This document shows, one piece after another, positions 17,055 to 24,264 of a stretch of DNA of 43,149 nt. The notes beneath the pieces are model-generated. The model had not been told where the DNA came from. It saw nothing but the letters and a program-made list of their open reading frames with translations, and did no database searches. A program made the position numbers and the translations under genes. The stretch comes from Nocardioidaceae bacterium. GTDB taxonomy: Bacteria > Actinomycetota > Actinomycetes > Propionibacteriales > Nocardioidaceae. The first letter of the stretch is position 1; each line of letters opens with the position of its first letter. The stretch spans positions 1 to 43,149 of the forward strand of contig WQZX01000022.1 of NCBI GenBank assembly GCA_009780515.1, read 5' to 3'.

Positions 17055-17495
17055 CTACTCCGCGTCGTCCTCGGCGTAGCGGGGATCGACCTCGCTCGGT
17101 GCGATGCCGAGCAGGTCGGCGACCTGCTCGACGACGACCGTGAGCACGAGCGCCTCCATGTCCGTGCGGTCCGGGCAGCGGTGCTCGATCGGACGGCGGA
17201 AGACCACCAGCCGGGCCGGCGCGCCCTTCTGGGCGTGGACCACGGACGCGAGCGGCACCTGGCCGGAGTCCCAGTCGTCGGGCAGCACGGGGATGTCCTC
17301 GACGGCGTACTCGATGGGGCCGAGGTGCCCGGCCCAGCGCTCGTCTATGTCGCTGACGACGTCGAGCACGGCGCGGTCGAAGGCCTGACGCCGCAGGCGG
17401 GGCAGCGGAGGGTGGGTCGCGAGTGCCGAGGGGAGCACCGCCGGACCCCGCTGACCGCGCCCCCGACGGTCGCGTCGTCGGGCCGGAAGATCCAT
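17055..17495 (-). CDS. Zincin-like metallopeptidase family protein with degenerate active site
   Basis: A 146-residue protein related to the short zincin-like family represented by Rv3259. The conserved middle (VEDIPVLPDDW, LVVFRRPIEHRCPD) is present. Where true members have an HExxH zinc site, this one reads VVVEQVADLLG, so both His ligands are missing and peptidase activity is unlikely. The acidic end (SEVDPRYAEDDAE) is typical. I chose the ATG at 17495 because the minus strand carries TAGGCT 7 nt before it. An ATG at 17519 would add 8 residues. It diverges from the DUF3499 gene by about 50 bp. Confidence 0.82.
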   Translation of the reverse strand: MDLPARRRDRRGRGQRGPAVLPSALATHPPLPRLRRQAFDRAVLDVVSDIDERWAGHLGPIEYAVEDIPVLPDDWDSGQVPLASVVHAQKGAPARLVVFRRPIEHRCPDRTDMEALVLTVVVEQVADLLGIAPSEVDPRYAEDDAE

Positions 17496-17502
17496 GACCG
17501 CG

Positions 17503-17508
17503 AGCCTA
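17503..17508 (-). promoter_or_regulatory. -10 element of the zincin-like gene (leaderless)
   Basis: The minus strand reads TAGGCT, 7 nt, ATG (17495). This placement decides the start codon. Confidence 0.5.
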
Positions 17509-17532
17509 TCCGCCTCCATGAGGGCCGAGGGG

Positions 17533-17538
17533 TAGCGT
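17533..17538 (+). promoter_or_regulatory. -10 element of the DUF3499 gene (leaderless)
   Basis: TAGCGT followed by 7 nt and the GTG at 17546. No ribosome-binding site is visible. Confidence 0.55.
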
Positions 17539-17545
17539 TCGCCGC

Positions 17546-17908
17546 GTGAGTCTGGCCCGGCGTTGTTCCCGCACCGCGTGCGCGCGTCCCGCGGTGGCCA
17601 CGCTCACCTACGTGTACGCCGACCAGACCGCCGTGCTCGGCCCGCTGGCGACGTACGCCGAGCCGCACGCCTACGACCTCTGCGAGTTCCACAGCGAGCG
17701 GCTCTCCGCACCCCGCGGCTGGGAGGTCGTGCGTCTCTCGCTCGGCACCCAGGATCCGCAGCCCAGCGAGGACGACCTCCTCGCGCTGGCCAACGCGGTC
17801 CGCGAGGCGGCCAAGCCGATCAACCCGCGCCCGATCGAGGCGCCAGCCCAGGAGACCGGCCGCGAGGTCGCCCGTCGGGGCCACCTGCGGGTGCTCACTT
17901 CCGACTGA
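17546..17908 (+). CDS. DUF3499 family protein
   Basis: A 120-residue cytoplasmic protein of the actinobacterial DUF3499 family (compare Rv3258c). It starts with a cysteine pair (ARRCSRTACARPA) and has another Cys in YDLCEFHSERL followed by a His, so a small zinc site is plausible. WEVVRL and DDLLALANAVREA are further conserved blocks. The C-terminus is Pro/Glu-rich. Function unknown. It starts leaderless and precedes manB by 18 bp, although manB has its own -10 box. Confidence 0.88.
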   Translation: MSLARRCSRTACARPAVATLTYVYADQTAVLGPLATYAEPHAYDLCEFHSERLSAPRGWEVVRLSLGTQDPQPSEDDLLALANAVREAAKPINPRPIEAPAQETGREVARRGHLRVLTSD

Positions 17909-17913
17909 TCCAC

Positions 17914-17919
17914 TAGGGT
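17914..17919 (+). promoter_or_regulatory. -10 element of manB (leaderless)
   Basis: TAGGGT followed by 7 nt and the ATG at 17927. Confidence 0.55.
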
Positions 17920-17926
17920 CCGGGCT

Positions 17927-19309
17927 ATGCCCAGTGGCACCACTTCCACGGACAACCTGGCCTCCGTCTTCAAGGCGTACGACGTGCGCGGGACCGTGCC
18001 GGACCAGCTCGACGAGGACCTGGCGCGCGCCACCGGCGCGGCGTACGTCGAGGTGCTCGGCGTCGATGCGCTGGTCATCGGCTACGACATGCGGCCCAGC
18101 TCGCCGGGTCTTGCGGGGGCCTTCGCCGAGGGCGCGTCCAACGCCGGCGCCGACGTCACGATGATCGGGCTGGCCTCGACCGACCAGCTCTACTTCGCGT
18201 CGGGTCACCTGAACCTGCCGGGTGCGATGTTCACCGCGAGCCACAACCCGGCGCAGTACAACGGCATCAAGATGTGCCGCGCGCTCGCGCAGCCGGTGGG
18301 CATGGAGAGCGGCCTGGCCGAGATCCGCGACAAGGTCGCGGCCGGGGTCTCGACCGCCGGTGGGGCGCGCGTGCCGGGCGGCATCGGCGAGACCGACGTC
18401 CTCCAGGCGTACGCCGCGCACCTGCTCTCGCTCGCCCCCGTCACCGGCCGGCGTCTGAAGGTCGTCGTCGACGCCGGCAACGGCATGGCCGGCCACACCG
18501 CTCCGGCGGTGTTCGAGCGGATCAGCGACCAGGTCGAGCTCGTCCCGATGTACTTCGAGCTCGACGGCACCTTCCCCAACCACGAGGCGAACCCGATCGA
18601 GGCCGACAACCTCGTCGACCTGCAGAAGCGGGTGCTCGCCGAGAAGGCCGACATCGGCCTGGCCTTCGACGGCGACGCCGACCGCTGCTTCCTCGTCGAC
18701 GAGCGGGGCGAGGCCGTGTCGCCGTCGACGCTGACCGCGCTGATCGCGGCCCGTGAGCTCGCCAAGGAGCCCGGCTCGACGGTGATCCACAACCTGATCA
18801 CGTCGCGCGCGGTGCCCGAGATCGTGAAGGAGAACGGCGGCACCCCGGTCCGCACCCGCGTCGGCCACTCCTACATCAAGGCCACCATGGCCGAGACGGA
18901 CGCCATCTTCGGCGGCGAGCACAGCGGCCACTTCTACTTCCGCGACTTCTGGCGCGCCGACTCCGGCATGCTGGCCGCCCTCCACGCGCTCGCCGCGCTG
19001 GGCGAGACGGACCGCCCGCTCTCGCAGCTGCTGGCGGCGTACGAGCGCTACCCGCTCAGCGGCGAGATCAACTCGACGGTCGCCGACCAGGCGGGCGTCC
19101 TCGCCGCCCTCGAGGAGAGGTACGCCGGCCAGGACGGTGTCGAGATCGACCACCTCGACGGCCTGAGCGTGAGCCACCCGGACTGGGCGTTCAACGTGCG
19201 CGCCTCCAACACCGAGCCGTTGCTGCGGCTGAACGCCGAGGGGAAGGACGAGGCGACCATGGCCCGAGTGCGCGACGAGGCGCTGTCCGTCATCAGGGGC
19301 GAGCGATGA
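17927..19309 (+). CDS. manB: Phosphomannomutase/phosphoglucomutase
   Basis: A 460-residue alpha-D-phosphohexomutase that interconverts mannose-6-phosphate and mannose-1-phosphate, supplying manC. The phosphoserine loop TASHNP places the active Ser at 105. The metal-binding loop FDGDADRC and the sugar-binding GGEHSGHFYF are intact, as is the C-terminal phosphate loop RASNTEPLLRLN. The length is normal for the family. It is the counterpart of Rv3257c. Its stop overlaps the start of the zinc-ribbon gene (ATGA), so manB, the zinc-ribbon gene and the SIS gene form an operon. Confidence 0.95.
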   Translation: MPSGTTSTDNLASVFKAYDVRGTVPDQLDEDLARATGAAYVEVLGVDALVIGYDMRPSSPGLAGAFAEGASNAGADVTMIGLASTDQLYFASGHLNLPGAMFTASHNPAQYNGIKMCRALAQPVGMESGLAEIRDKVAAGVSTAGGARVPGGIGETDVLQAYAAHLLSLAPVTGRRLKVVVDAGNGMAGHTAPAVFERISDQVELVPMYFELDGTFPNHEANPIEADNLVDLQKRVLAEKADIGLAFDGDADRCFLVDERGEAVSPSTLTALIAARELAKEPGSTVIHNLITSRAVPEIVKENGGTPVRTRVGHSYIKATMAETDAIFGGEHSGHFYFRDFWRADSGMLAALHALAALGETDRPLSQLLAAYERYPLSGEINSTVADQAGVLAALEERYAGQDGVEIDHLDGLSVSHPDWAFNVRASNTEPLLRLNAEGKDEATMARVRDEALSVIRGER

Positions 19310-19482
19310 GCGCGCCGCAGGTCTCCCCGGGCCTGCTCGCGATCATCGTGTGCCCCGACTGCCACGGCTCGCTCCGGCTGACCGAGGCCCCCGAGCTGGT
19401 CTGCACCTCCTGCGGCCTCGCCTACCCCGTCACCGACGGCATCCCGGTGCTGCTGGTCGACGAGGCCCGACGCCCGGCCTGA
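19306..19482 (+). CDS. Trm112-like zinc-ribbon protein
   Basis: A 58-residue protein. Two CxxC pairs (CPDC and CTSC) separated by about 17 residues form a zinc ribbon, followed by the Trm112 signature YPVTDGIPVLLVDEA. Trm112-like proteins stabilise or activate partner enzymes such as methyltransferases, but the partner here is unknown. It starts in an ATGA overlap with manB and ends 16 bp before the SIS-domain gene, so the three are translated from one message. It is easy to miss because of its size. Confidence 0.88.
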   Translation: MSAPQVSPGLLAIIVCPDCHGSLRLTEAPELVCTSCGLAYPVTDGIPVLLVDEARRPA

Positions 19483-19498
19483 GTCGAGGAGGACGCAC

Positions 19499-20530
19499 GT
19501 GAGCTGGTTCGACGAGTCCCGGCTCGACGACGAGCGTGCGCTGGCCACGGCCGACGTACGCCTCCGCACGCTGGCCGAGTCCGGCGCCCGCGTACGACGC
19601 GAGGTCGGCGAGGCCTCCGAGGCGATCGCCACGGCGGTGTCGCGCGCCTTCGAGAGCCGTCCGCGCGCGGTGATCGCCGCCGGTCCTGACTCACGCCTGC
19701 TGCGGGCCGTGCTCGAGCCGGTCTGCCCGGTGCCCTTCGTCGCGTGGCCCAACCCGTCGTTGCCCGGGTGGGCCGGGAGCCTGGACCTCGTCGTCGTCCT
19801 GGCCCCGGACGGCGGCGACGCCGGGGCGGCGTCCGCGGTCGCCGAGGCGGTCCGGCGCGGATGTCAGCTCGTGGTGGCCTGCCCGCCGGAGTCGCTGGTG
19901 GCCGAGCACGTCGGGTCGCGGCGGGGCACCGTGCTGCCGGCGTCGACCGGCGACCAGCTCGCGATCGCGGTGGCGATGCTGAGCTTCCTGAACCAGGTCT
20001 CGCTCGGTCCGGTCGCCACCCCCGACGCGGTCGCGGAGGCCCTCGACGGAGTCGCGATCGACTGCTCGCCGCGCCGCGACATCTCGATCAACCCCGCGAA
20101 GATGCTGGCCATCGCGCTCGCCGACGCCAACCCGCTGGTCTGGGGCGGCTCGGTGCTCGCGGCGCGTGCCGCGCGGCGGGTGGCCGAGTCGATCCGGCGT
20201 ACCTCCGGGCGGGCGGCGCTCGCCGGTGACGCCGAGCACCTCCTGCCGGTCGTCGAGGCGGCGCGCCCTCGCACCGTGTTCGACGACCCGTACGCCGACG
20301 GCGACGGAGACGGCGACCGCCGGCCGGTCCTCGTGGTGCTCGACGACGGCGCCGACGAGCCGGTCCTGCTGGAGCAGCGTGCGCGCCTGGAGGAGGCGGC
20401 GGCCGCGCAGCAGGTGCGGATCGAGCGGGTCGCGACCGATGCCGACGGCGAGGTCGCGCGCTACGCCTCGCTGCTGCTCAGCGGCACCTACGCCGCCGAG
20501 TACCTCCGGCTCGGGCTGGTCGACGACTGA
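19499..20530 (+). CDS. SIS-domain sugar-phosphate isomerase-like protein (degenerate)
   Basis: A 343-residue protein placed like Rv3256c, related to bifunctional phosphoglucose/phosphomannose isomerases. A C-terminal isomerase-like end (GTYAAEYLRLGLVDD) is recognisable. The sugar-phosphate-binding SGNT-E loop of active SIS isomerases should follow the first Rossmann strand, but here that strand leads into VVLAPDGGDAGAASAVAEAV. Catalysis is therefore doubtful. It could be a regulatory or scaffolding relative of mannose-6-phosphate isomerase. The GTG at 19499 has GAGGAGG about 6 nt upstream. Confidence 0.78.
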   Translation: MSWFDESRLDDERALATADVRLRTLAESGARVRREVGEASEAIATAVSRAFESRPRAVIAAGPDSRLLRAVLEPVCPVPFVAWPNPSLPGWAGSLDLVVVLAPDGGDAGAASAVAEAVRRGCQLVVACPPESLVAEHVGSRRGTVLPASTGDQLAIAVAMLSFLNQVSLGPVATPDAVAEALDGVAIDCSPRRDISINPAKMLAIALADANPLVWGGSVLAARAARRVAESIRRTSGRAALAGDAEHLLPVVEAARPRTVFDDPYADGDGDGDRRPVLVVLDDGADEPVLLEQRARLEEAAAAQQVRIERVATDADGEVARYASLLLSGTYAAEYLRLGLVDD

Positions 20531-20608
20531 CGCTGGCACGGGCCCGGTGAGGCCTTCGCAACACGACCGCCCGAGAATCCTTCCTGGTCCGATGGGTACG
20601 GGCCGCCG

Positions 20609-21739
20609 ATGCAGCTCCACCGAACTCGGCGGCGGACGACTGAGCGCGATCCCTGGCTCGACAACGCCAAGATGATCCTGGTGACCCTTGTGGTGGTCGG
20701 CCATGCCTGGACGATGTGCTCGGCGGGGACCGCGCTGTGGGACCACATCTACTCCTTCCTCTACGCCTGGCACATGCCGGCGTTCGTGATGATCAGCGGC
20801 TACCTGTCGCGCGGGTTCGTGTGGAACCGGGTGCGGATCATGAGCGCCGTCCGCACGCTCCTGGTGCCCTACGTCATCCTGGAGTGCCTGCTGGGGCTGT
20901 TCCGCACCTACGTCGGTGGTGAGCACCTGGGCGCGTGGGTCGTCCACCCGCACTGGCCGATGTGGTTCCTGTGCGCCCTGTTCGCCTGGCGGATGCTGAC
21001 GCCGGTGTTCCGGGCGATGCCCAGGCCGGTCGCCATCGGCGTCGCGGTCACCGTGAGCGTGCTGATCGGCTGGTCGTCGTGGCAGATCTTCGACGTCGCC
21101 CGGATGCTGGGGTTCCTGCCCTTCTTCGTGGTGGGCCTGTGCGCCAGCAAGCGGGCGCTGGAGCTCCTGCGCACCCGCGTCGCGAAGGTCGCGGCGGTGG
21201 CGACGATGGGCCTCACCTGGTGGGCCACCGGCAACATCGACGTGTGGGCCCGCGCCGACTGGCTCTACTACAACTCGACCTACGCCGAGCTCGACGTGCA
21301 CGGCTGGACCGCCGTACCGACCCGTCTGGCGGTGCTCGCGCTGGGCCTGGCGTCCGGGCTGGCATTCCTCGCGCTCGTTCCGCGCCGTGGCGCCGGTTGG
21401 TTCACCGTGATGGGCAGCCAGACGCTGATCGTCTACCTCTTCCACGGCTTCTTCATCGAGTCCGCCCTCTACCTGGGCGCGGCCGCTCCGGTCCAGGCCC
21501 ACCCCCTCGCCGCGTGGTTCGTCATGACCGGCGCCTGCGTGCTCGTGGCCCTCGCGCTGGCCAGCCCGTGGGTGTCGGGGGTGCTCGGCTGGGTCGCAGA
21601 CCCGGTGACCCGCATGAAGGGCCGGTTCGAGCACACCCTGGACCTCGCGTCCGCCGCGGACAGCGAGCTCGAGATCCCCGACTGGGTGCCGGACGAGATG
21701 GTCGAGGAGCTCGCGCTCGCACCCTCGGGACGCGGCTGA
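20609..21739 (+). CDS. Acyltransferase family 3 membrane protein
   Basis: A 376-residue multispanning protein of the OafA/acyltransferase-3 type, which adds acetyl or other acyl groups to exported glycans. The N-terminal block DPWLDNAKMILVTLVVVGHAW contains the family's His in the first helix, and AWHMPAFVMISGYLSRGF is the second hallmark. About ten membrane helices follow. LIVYLFHGFFIE near the end is the usual last conserved helix. The cytoplasmic tail is acidic. No clear ribosome-binding site precedes the ATG at 20609. It opens the accessory stretch after the mannose operon and lies 84 bp before the cytidylyltransferase. Confidence 0.88.
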   Translation: MQLHRTRRRTTERDPWLDNAKMILVTLVVVGHAWTMCSAGTALWDHIYSFLYAWHMPAFVMISGYLSRGFVWNRVRIMSAVRTLLVPYVILECLLGLFRTYVGGEHLGAWVVHPHWPMWFLCALFAWRMLTPVFRAMPRPVAIGVAVTVSVLIGWSSWQIFDVARMLGFLPFFVVGLCASKRALELLRTRVAKVAAVATMGLTWWATGNIDVWARADWLYYNSTYAELDVHGWTAVPTRLAVLALGLASGLAFLALVPRRGAGWFTVMGSQTLIVYLFHGFFIESALYLGAAAPVQAHPLAAWFVMTGACVLVALALASPWVSGVLGWVADPVTRMKGRFEHTLDLASAADSELEIPDWVPDEMVEELALAPSGRG

Positions 21740-21810
21740 CGCGGACGCCCGGATGGCTCGCCGCGCACCTCGTGGCGTCGTTCCGCCCTGGGACACCACG
21801 CGTTCATCGC

Positions 21811-21816
21811 TAGGAT
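21811..21816 (+). promoter_or_regulatory. -10 element of the cytidylyltransferase gene (leaderless)
   Basis: TAGGAT followed by 7 nt and the GTG at 21824. This decides the start over an in-frame ATG at 21815. Confidence 0.55.
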
Positions 21817-21823
21817 GCCCGGC

Positions 21824-22306
21824 GTGACCCGGGGACCTGAGCGCACCGTGCTGACGTACGGGACCTTCGACCTCTTCCACATCGGCCACCTGAGGCTGAT
21901 CGAGCGGCTGGCGGCGATGGGCGACCGGCTGATCGTGGGCGTCTCGACCGACGAGTTCAACGCGACCAAGGGCAAGACCTCGGTGGTCTCCTACGAGGAT
22001 CGCGCCGACATCGTCTCCTCCATCAAGGGCGTCGACCTGGTGCTGCCCGAGGAGGGCTGGGACCAGAAGGCGCGCGACATCGAGGACAACGACGTCGACG
22101 TGTTCGTCATGGGAGACGACTGGAAGGGCAAGTTCGACCATCTCGGCGAGCTGTGCGAGGTCGTCTACCTCCCGCGCACGCAGGGCATCTCGAGCACCGC
22201 GATCAAGCAGATGCTGAGCGCGTTCGACCCGGTCCACCTCGACGAGCTGCAGAGCGCGGTCACGACGCTGACGAACCTGCTCACGCACTATCGCGACCTG
22301 GGCTGA
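21824..22306 (+). CDS. TagD-like glycerol-3-phosphate cytidylyltransferase family protein
   Basis: A 160-residue cytidylyltransferase. LTYGTFDLFHIGHLRLIERL contains the HxGH nucleotide-binding motif, MGDDWKGKFD is characteristic of the TagD group, and RTQGISSTAIK is the second catalytic signature. Such enzymes make CDP-glycerol or a related CDP-alditol, a donor for teichoic-acid-like polymers. Final substrate assignment from sequence alone is not safe. The genes nearby (LicD-methyltransferase, acyltransferase, glycosyltransferase) fit a phosphate-containing glycopolymer. Confidence 0.88.
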   Translation: MTRGPERTVLTYGTFDLFHIGHLRLIERLAAMGDRLIVGVSTDEFNATKGKTSVVSYEDRADIVSSIKGVDLVLPEEGWDQKARDIEDNDVDVFVMGDDWKGKFDHLGELCEVVYLPRTQGISSTAIKQMLSAFDPVHLDELQSAVTTLTNLLTHYRDLG

Positions 22307-22361
22307 CGGCCGGCGCGAGGGCGATTCGTCGTCGCTGCCACGTGAAGCCGTTGACATCGCC

Positions 22362-22367
22362 TACCAT
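22362..22367 (+). promoter_or_regulatory. -10 element of the lipoprotein gene
   Basis: TACCAT followed by 6 nt and the GTG at 22374. A TTGACA at 22351-22356 lies too close (5 bp) to be its -35 box. Confidence 0.4.
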
Positions 22368-22373
22368 GGCAGC

Positions 22374-22760
22374 GTGATGTCATCCCCTCGCGTGTCCTGG
22401 CTCCGGCTGGGTCTCCTGGTGGTCCCGCTCGGCCTGGCCGGGCTGACCGCTTGCGGCAACGGCTCGGGCGACGTCGCCAAGGACCCCGCAACGCACAGCT
22501 CCTCGCCGGCGGCATCGGGCGCCGCACTTCCGGCTTGCAGCGACGTCTGGAAGGCCGGCGGGACGATCCCGAAGACCTACCGCGGCTGCATGGACGGCGC
22601 GACCACGGTGCCTGCCCACAGGCAGCCGTGTGCGTCGGGTCAGGTCATCGTCACCTACGCTGACAGCTACTACGGAGTGCTGGGCGGACCGGTCAACCCG
22701 GTTTCCGGGGGTCTGAAGAACAGTGCAAAGTACCGGTCTGCGACCGGGGCCTGTGATTGA
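22374..22760 (+). CDS. Small lipoprotein of unknown function
   Basis: A 128-residue protein with a lipoprotein signal: an Arg near the start, a hydrophobic stretch LGLLVVPLGLAG and the lipobox LTAC. A Ser/Ala-rich linker follows. The mature part has four more cysteines (PACSDVW, YRGCMDG, QPCASGQ, TGACD), probably two disulfides, with a YADSYYGV core. I recognise no family. Two adjacent starts, GTG 22374 and ATG 22377, are possible. The promoter of the following PLD gene overlaps its 3' end. Confidence 0.78.
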   Translation: MMSSPRVSWLRLGLLVVPLGLAGLTACGNGSGDVAKDPATHSSSPAASGAALPACSDVWKAGGTIPKTYRGCMDGATTVPAHRQPCASGQVIVTYADSYYGVLGGPVNPVSGGLKNSAKYRSATGACD

Positions 22761-22785
22761 CGCGGGTCACATCGATCTGTGGGAT
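22757..22785 (+). promoter_or_regulatory. Promoter of the PLD-like gene
   Basis: TTGACG (22757-22762) and TGGGAT (22780-22785) are separated by 17 bp. The -35 box overlaps the lipoprotein stop codon. Confidence 0.4.
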
Positions 22786-22849
22786 CGGCCGCCTGCGTGT
22801 CTCGGGTGGTCGGCTGGGAGACGTCATGACGAAATCTGATGGGGGAAAC

Positions 22850-24148
22850 ATGAAGCGATTCGCCACTGTGCTGGTCGCCGCCGTCTCGACGGTCGCGCTG
22901 TCCGGCATCGGACAGGCGGTCGGCAACGAGGCGGGAGCGGTCGCTTCCGCACACCACGGCTCGCAAAAGACGACGGCCAAGAAGAAGTGGTCGGCGTACC
23001 AGGTGAAGTCCGGGGTGATCTTCAACGACCCGCGGGTCAAGAAGCGCCAGGGCGTCGTGCTCCGCAAGGACGTCGCCGCGATCGACCACGCGCCCAAGAA
23101 CTCGCACATCTACGCCGTCTCGTGGAACTTCTACCACGCGCCCGGCATCCTCGACGCGCTGATCCGCGCCCACCGTCGTGGTGTCAGCGTCCGGTTCATC
23201 ACCGCGCGCGAGCTCAAGCACGCCAACTTCGGCACCCTCAAGCGGGCCCTGAACTACCGCAACAGCCGCCGTCCGGCCGGCATGCGCAGCTTCGCGAAGA
23301 CCTGTGACCACTCCTGCCGCGGCAGCGGCGGCTCGATGCACGCCAAGTGGATCGCGATCAGCCGGAGCGGCTCCTCCAAGGACGTCGTGATGGAGGGCTC
23401 GCACAACTTCACGGGCTCGGCGGCCTCGAACCAGTGGAACGACTGGTACACCGTCGTCGGCAACCAGAAGATCTTCAACGCCTACGTCAGCGTCTTCGCC
23501 GAGATGGCCAAGGACAAGAAGGCCGGCCCGGTCCAGGTCAGCGGCCAGGGCACCGGCAACCGCATCGCGTGGTTCTCGCCCCGCGGAGGCAAGGGCGACC
23601 TGGTGATGCAGCTGCTGGACAAGGTGAAGTGCGGTGGCTCGAAGGTGGCCGGCTACAACGGCCACACGATGATCCGCATCGCCTCCGCGGTCATCCAGGG
23701 CAGCCGCGGCGACCGGATCGCCAACCGGATCCGCACCCTGAACAACCAGGGCTGCAACATCAAGGTCATCTACACGATGGCGCCCAACCGGGTGCTCCAG
23801 GAGATGGGCAGCACCCCGGTGCGCCACCTGGCCTTCGACAGCAACGGTGACGGCGCGTACGACACCTACCTGCACATGAAGGCGATGACGATCGTCGGCC
23901 ACCTCGGCAGCAACACCAAGGCCCACACCGTGTTCAACGGCAGCGCCAACTGGTCCGGCATGGGCGAGGTCTCCGACGAGCAGGGCATGGTCATCAACGA
24001 CAACCCGAGCCTCGAGCACAGCTACACCACCCACATCAACACCCTGTTCGGCGTGGCGGTCCGTCCGCGCGCGATGAACCGGGCCCTGATGCGGCGCAAC
24101 GGGATCACCGATCCGTACCAGAAGATCCGGTCGCAGCTGATCGGCTGA
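22850..24148 (+). CDS. Secreted phospholipase D-like (PLDc) protein
   Basis: A 432-residue exported protein. The signal sequence is FATVLVAAVSTVALSGIGQA. Two PLD half-sites are present: MHAKWIAIS with GSHNFTG, and LHMKAMTIVG with GSANWSG. Each keeps the catalytic His and Lys and the Asn/Ser element, but the Asp five residues after the Lys is Ser in the first and Val in the second. It probably acts outside the cell as a phosphodiesterase on lipid, nucleic acid or polymer. The ATG at 22850 follows GGGGGAA. An ATG at 22826 with GGGAG upstream would add 8 residues. A strong terminator follows. Confidence 0.85.
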   Translation: MKRFATVLVAAVSTVALSGIGQAVGNEAGAVASAHHGSQKTTAKKKWSAYQVKSGVIFNDPRVKKRQGVVLRKDVAAIDHAPKNSHIYAVSWNFYHAPGILDALIRAHRRGVSVRFITARELKHANFGTLKRALNYRNSRRPAGMRSFAKTCDHSCRGSGGSMHAKWIAISRSGSSKDVVMEGSHNFTGSAASNQWNDWYTVVGNQKIFNAYVSVFAEMAKDKKAGPVQVSGQGTGNRIAWFSPRGGKGDLVMQLLDKVKCGGSKVAGYNGHTMIRIASAVIQGSRGDRIANRIRTLNNQGCNIKVIYTMAPNRVLQEMGSTPVRHLAFDSNGDGAYDTYLHMKAMTIVGHLGSNTKAHTVFNGSANWSGMGEVSDEQGMVINDNPSLEHSYTTHINTLFGVAVRPRAMNRALMRRNGITDPYQKIRSQLIG

Positions 24149-24163
24149 TCGACAGGGTCGGAT

Positions 24164-24208
24164 CCGACGCACCGAGCTCGCGCGAATGCCGCGAGCTCGG
24201 TGCGTCGG
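24164..24208 (+). terminator. Strong intrinsic terminator after the PLD-like gene
   Basis: A perfect 19-bp inverted repeat (24164-24182 and 24190-24208, core CACCGAGCTCGCG) with a 7-nt loop, followed by CTTTTAG. This is the clearest terminator in the window. Confidence 0.9.
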
Positions 24209-24264
24209 CTTTTAGCATCGAGAGCGGCCAACCGAATCTTCCCCTTCAACGTTGGGAGGCCGTC

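Noticed and set aside
22351..22356. TTGACA as the -35 box of the lipoprotein gene
   Set aside because: It lies only 5 bp before the TACCAT -10 box. A -10 placed 17 bp further on would overlap the start codon.
19691..22357. An 888-residue minus-strand frame across several genes
   Set aside because: It is antisense to the SIS, acyltransferase and cytidylyltransferase genes, all of which have clear family motifs on the plus strand.
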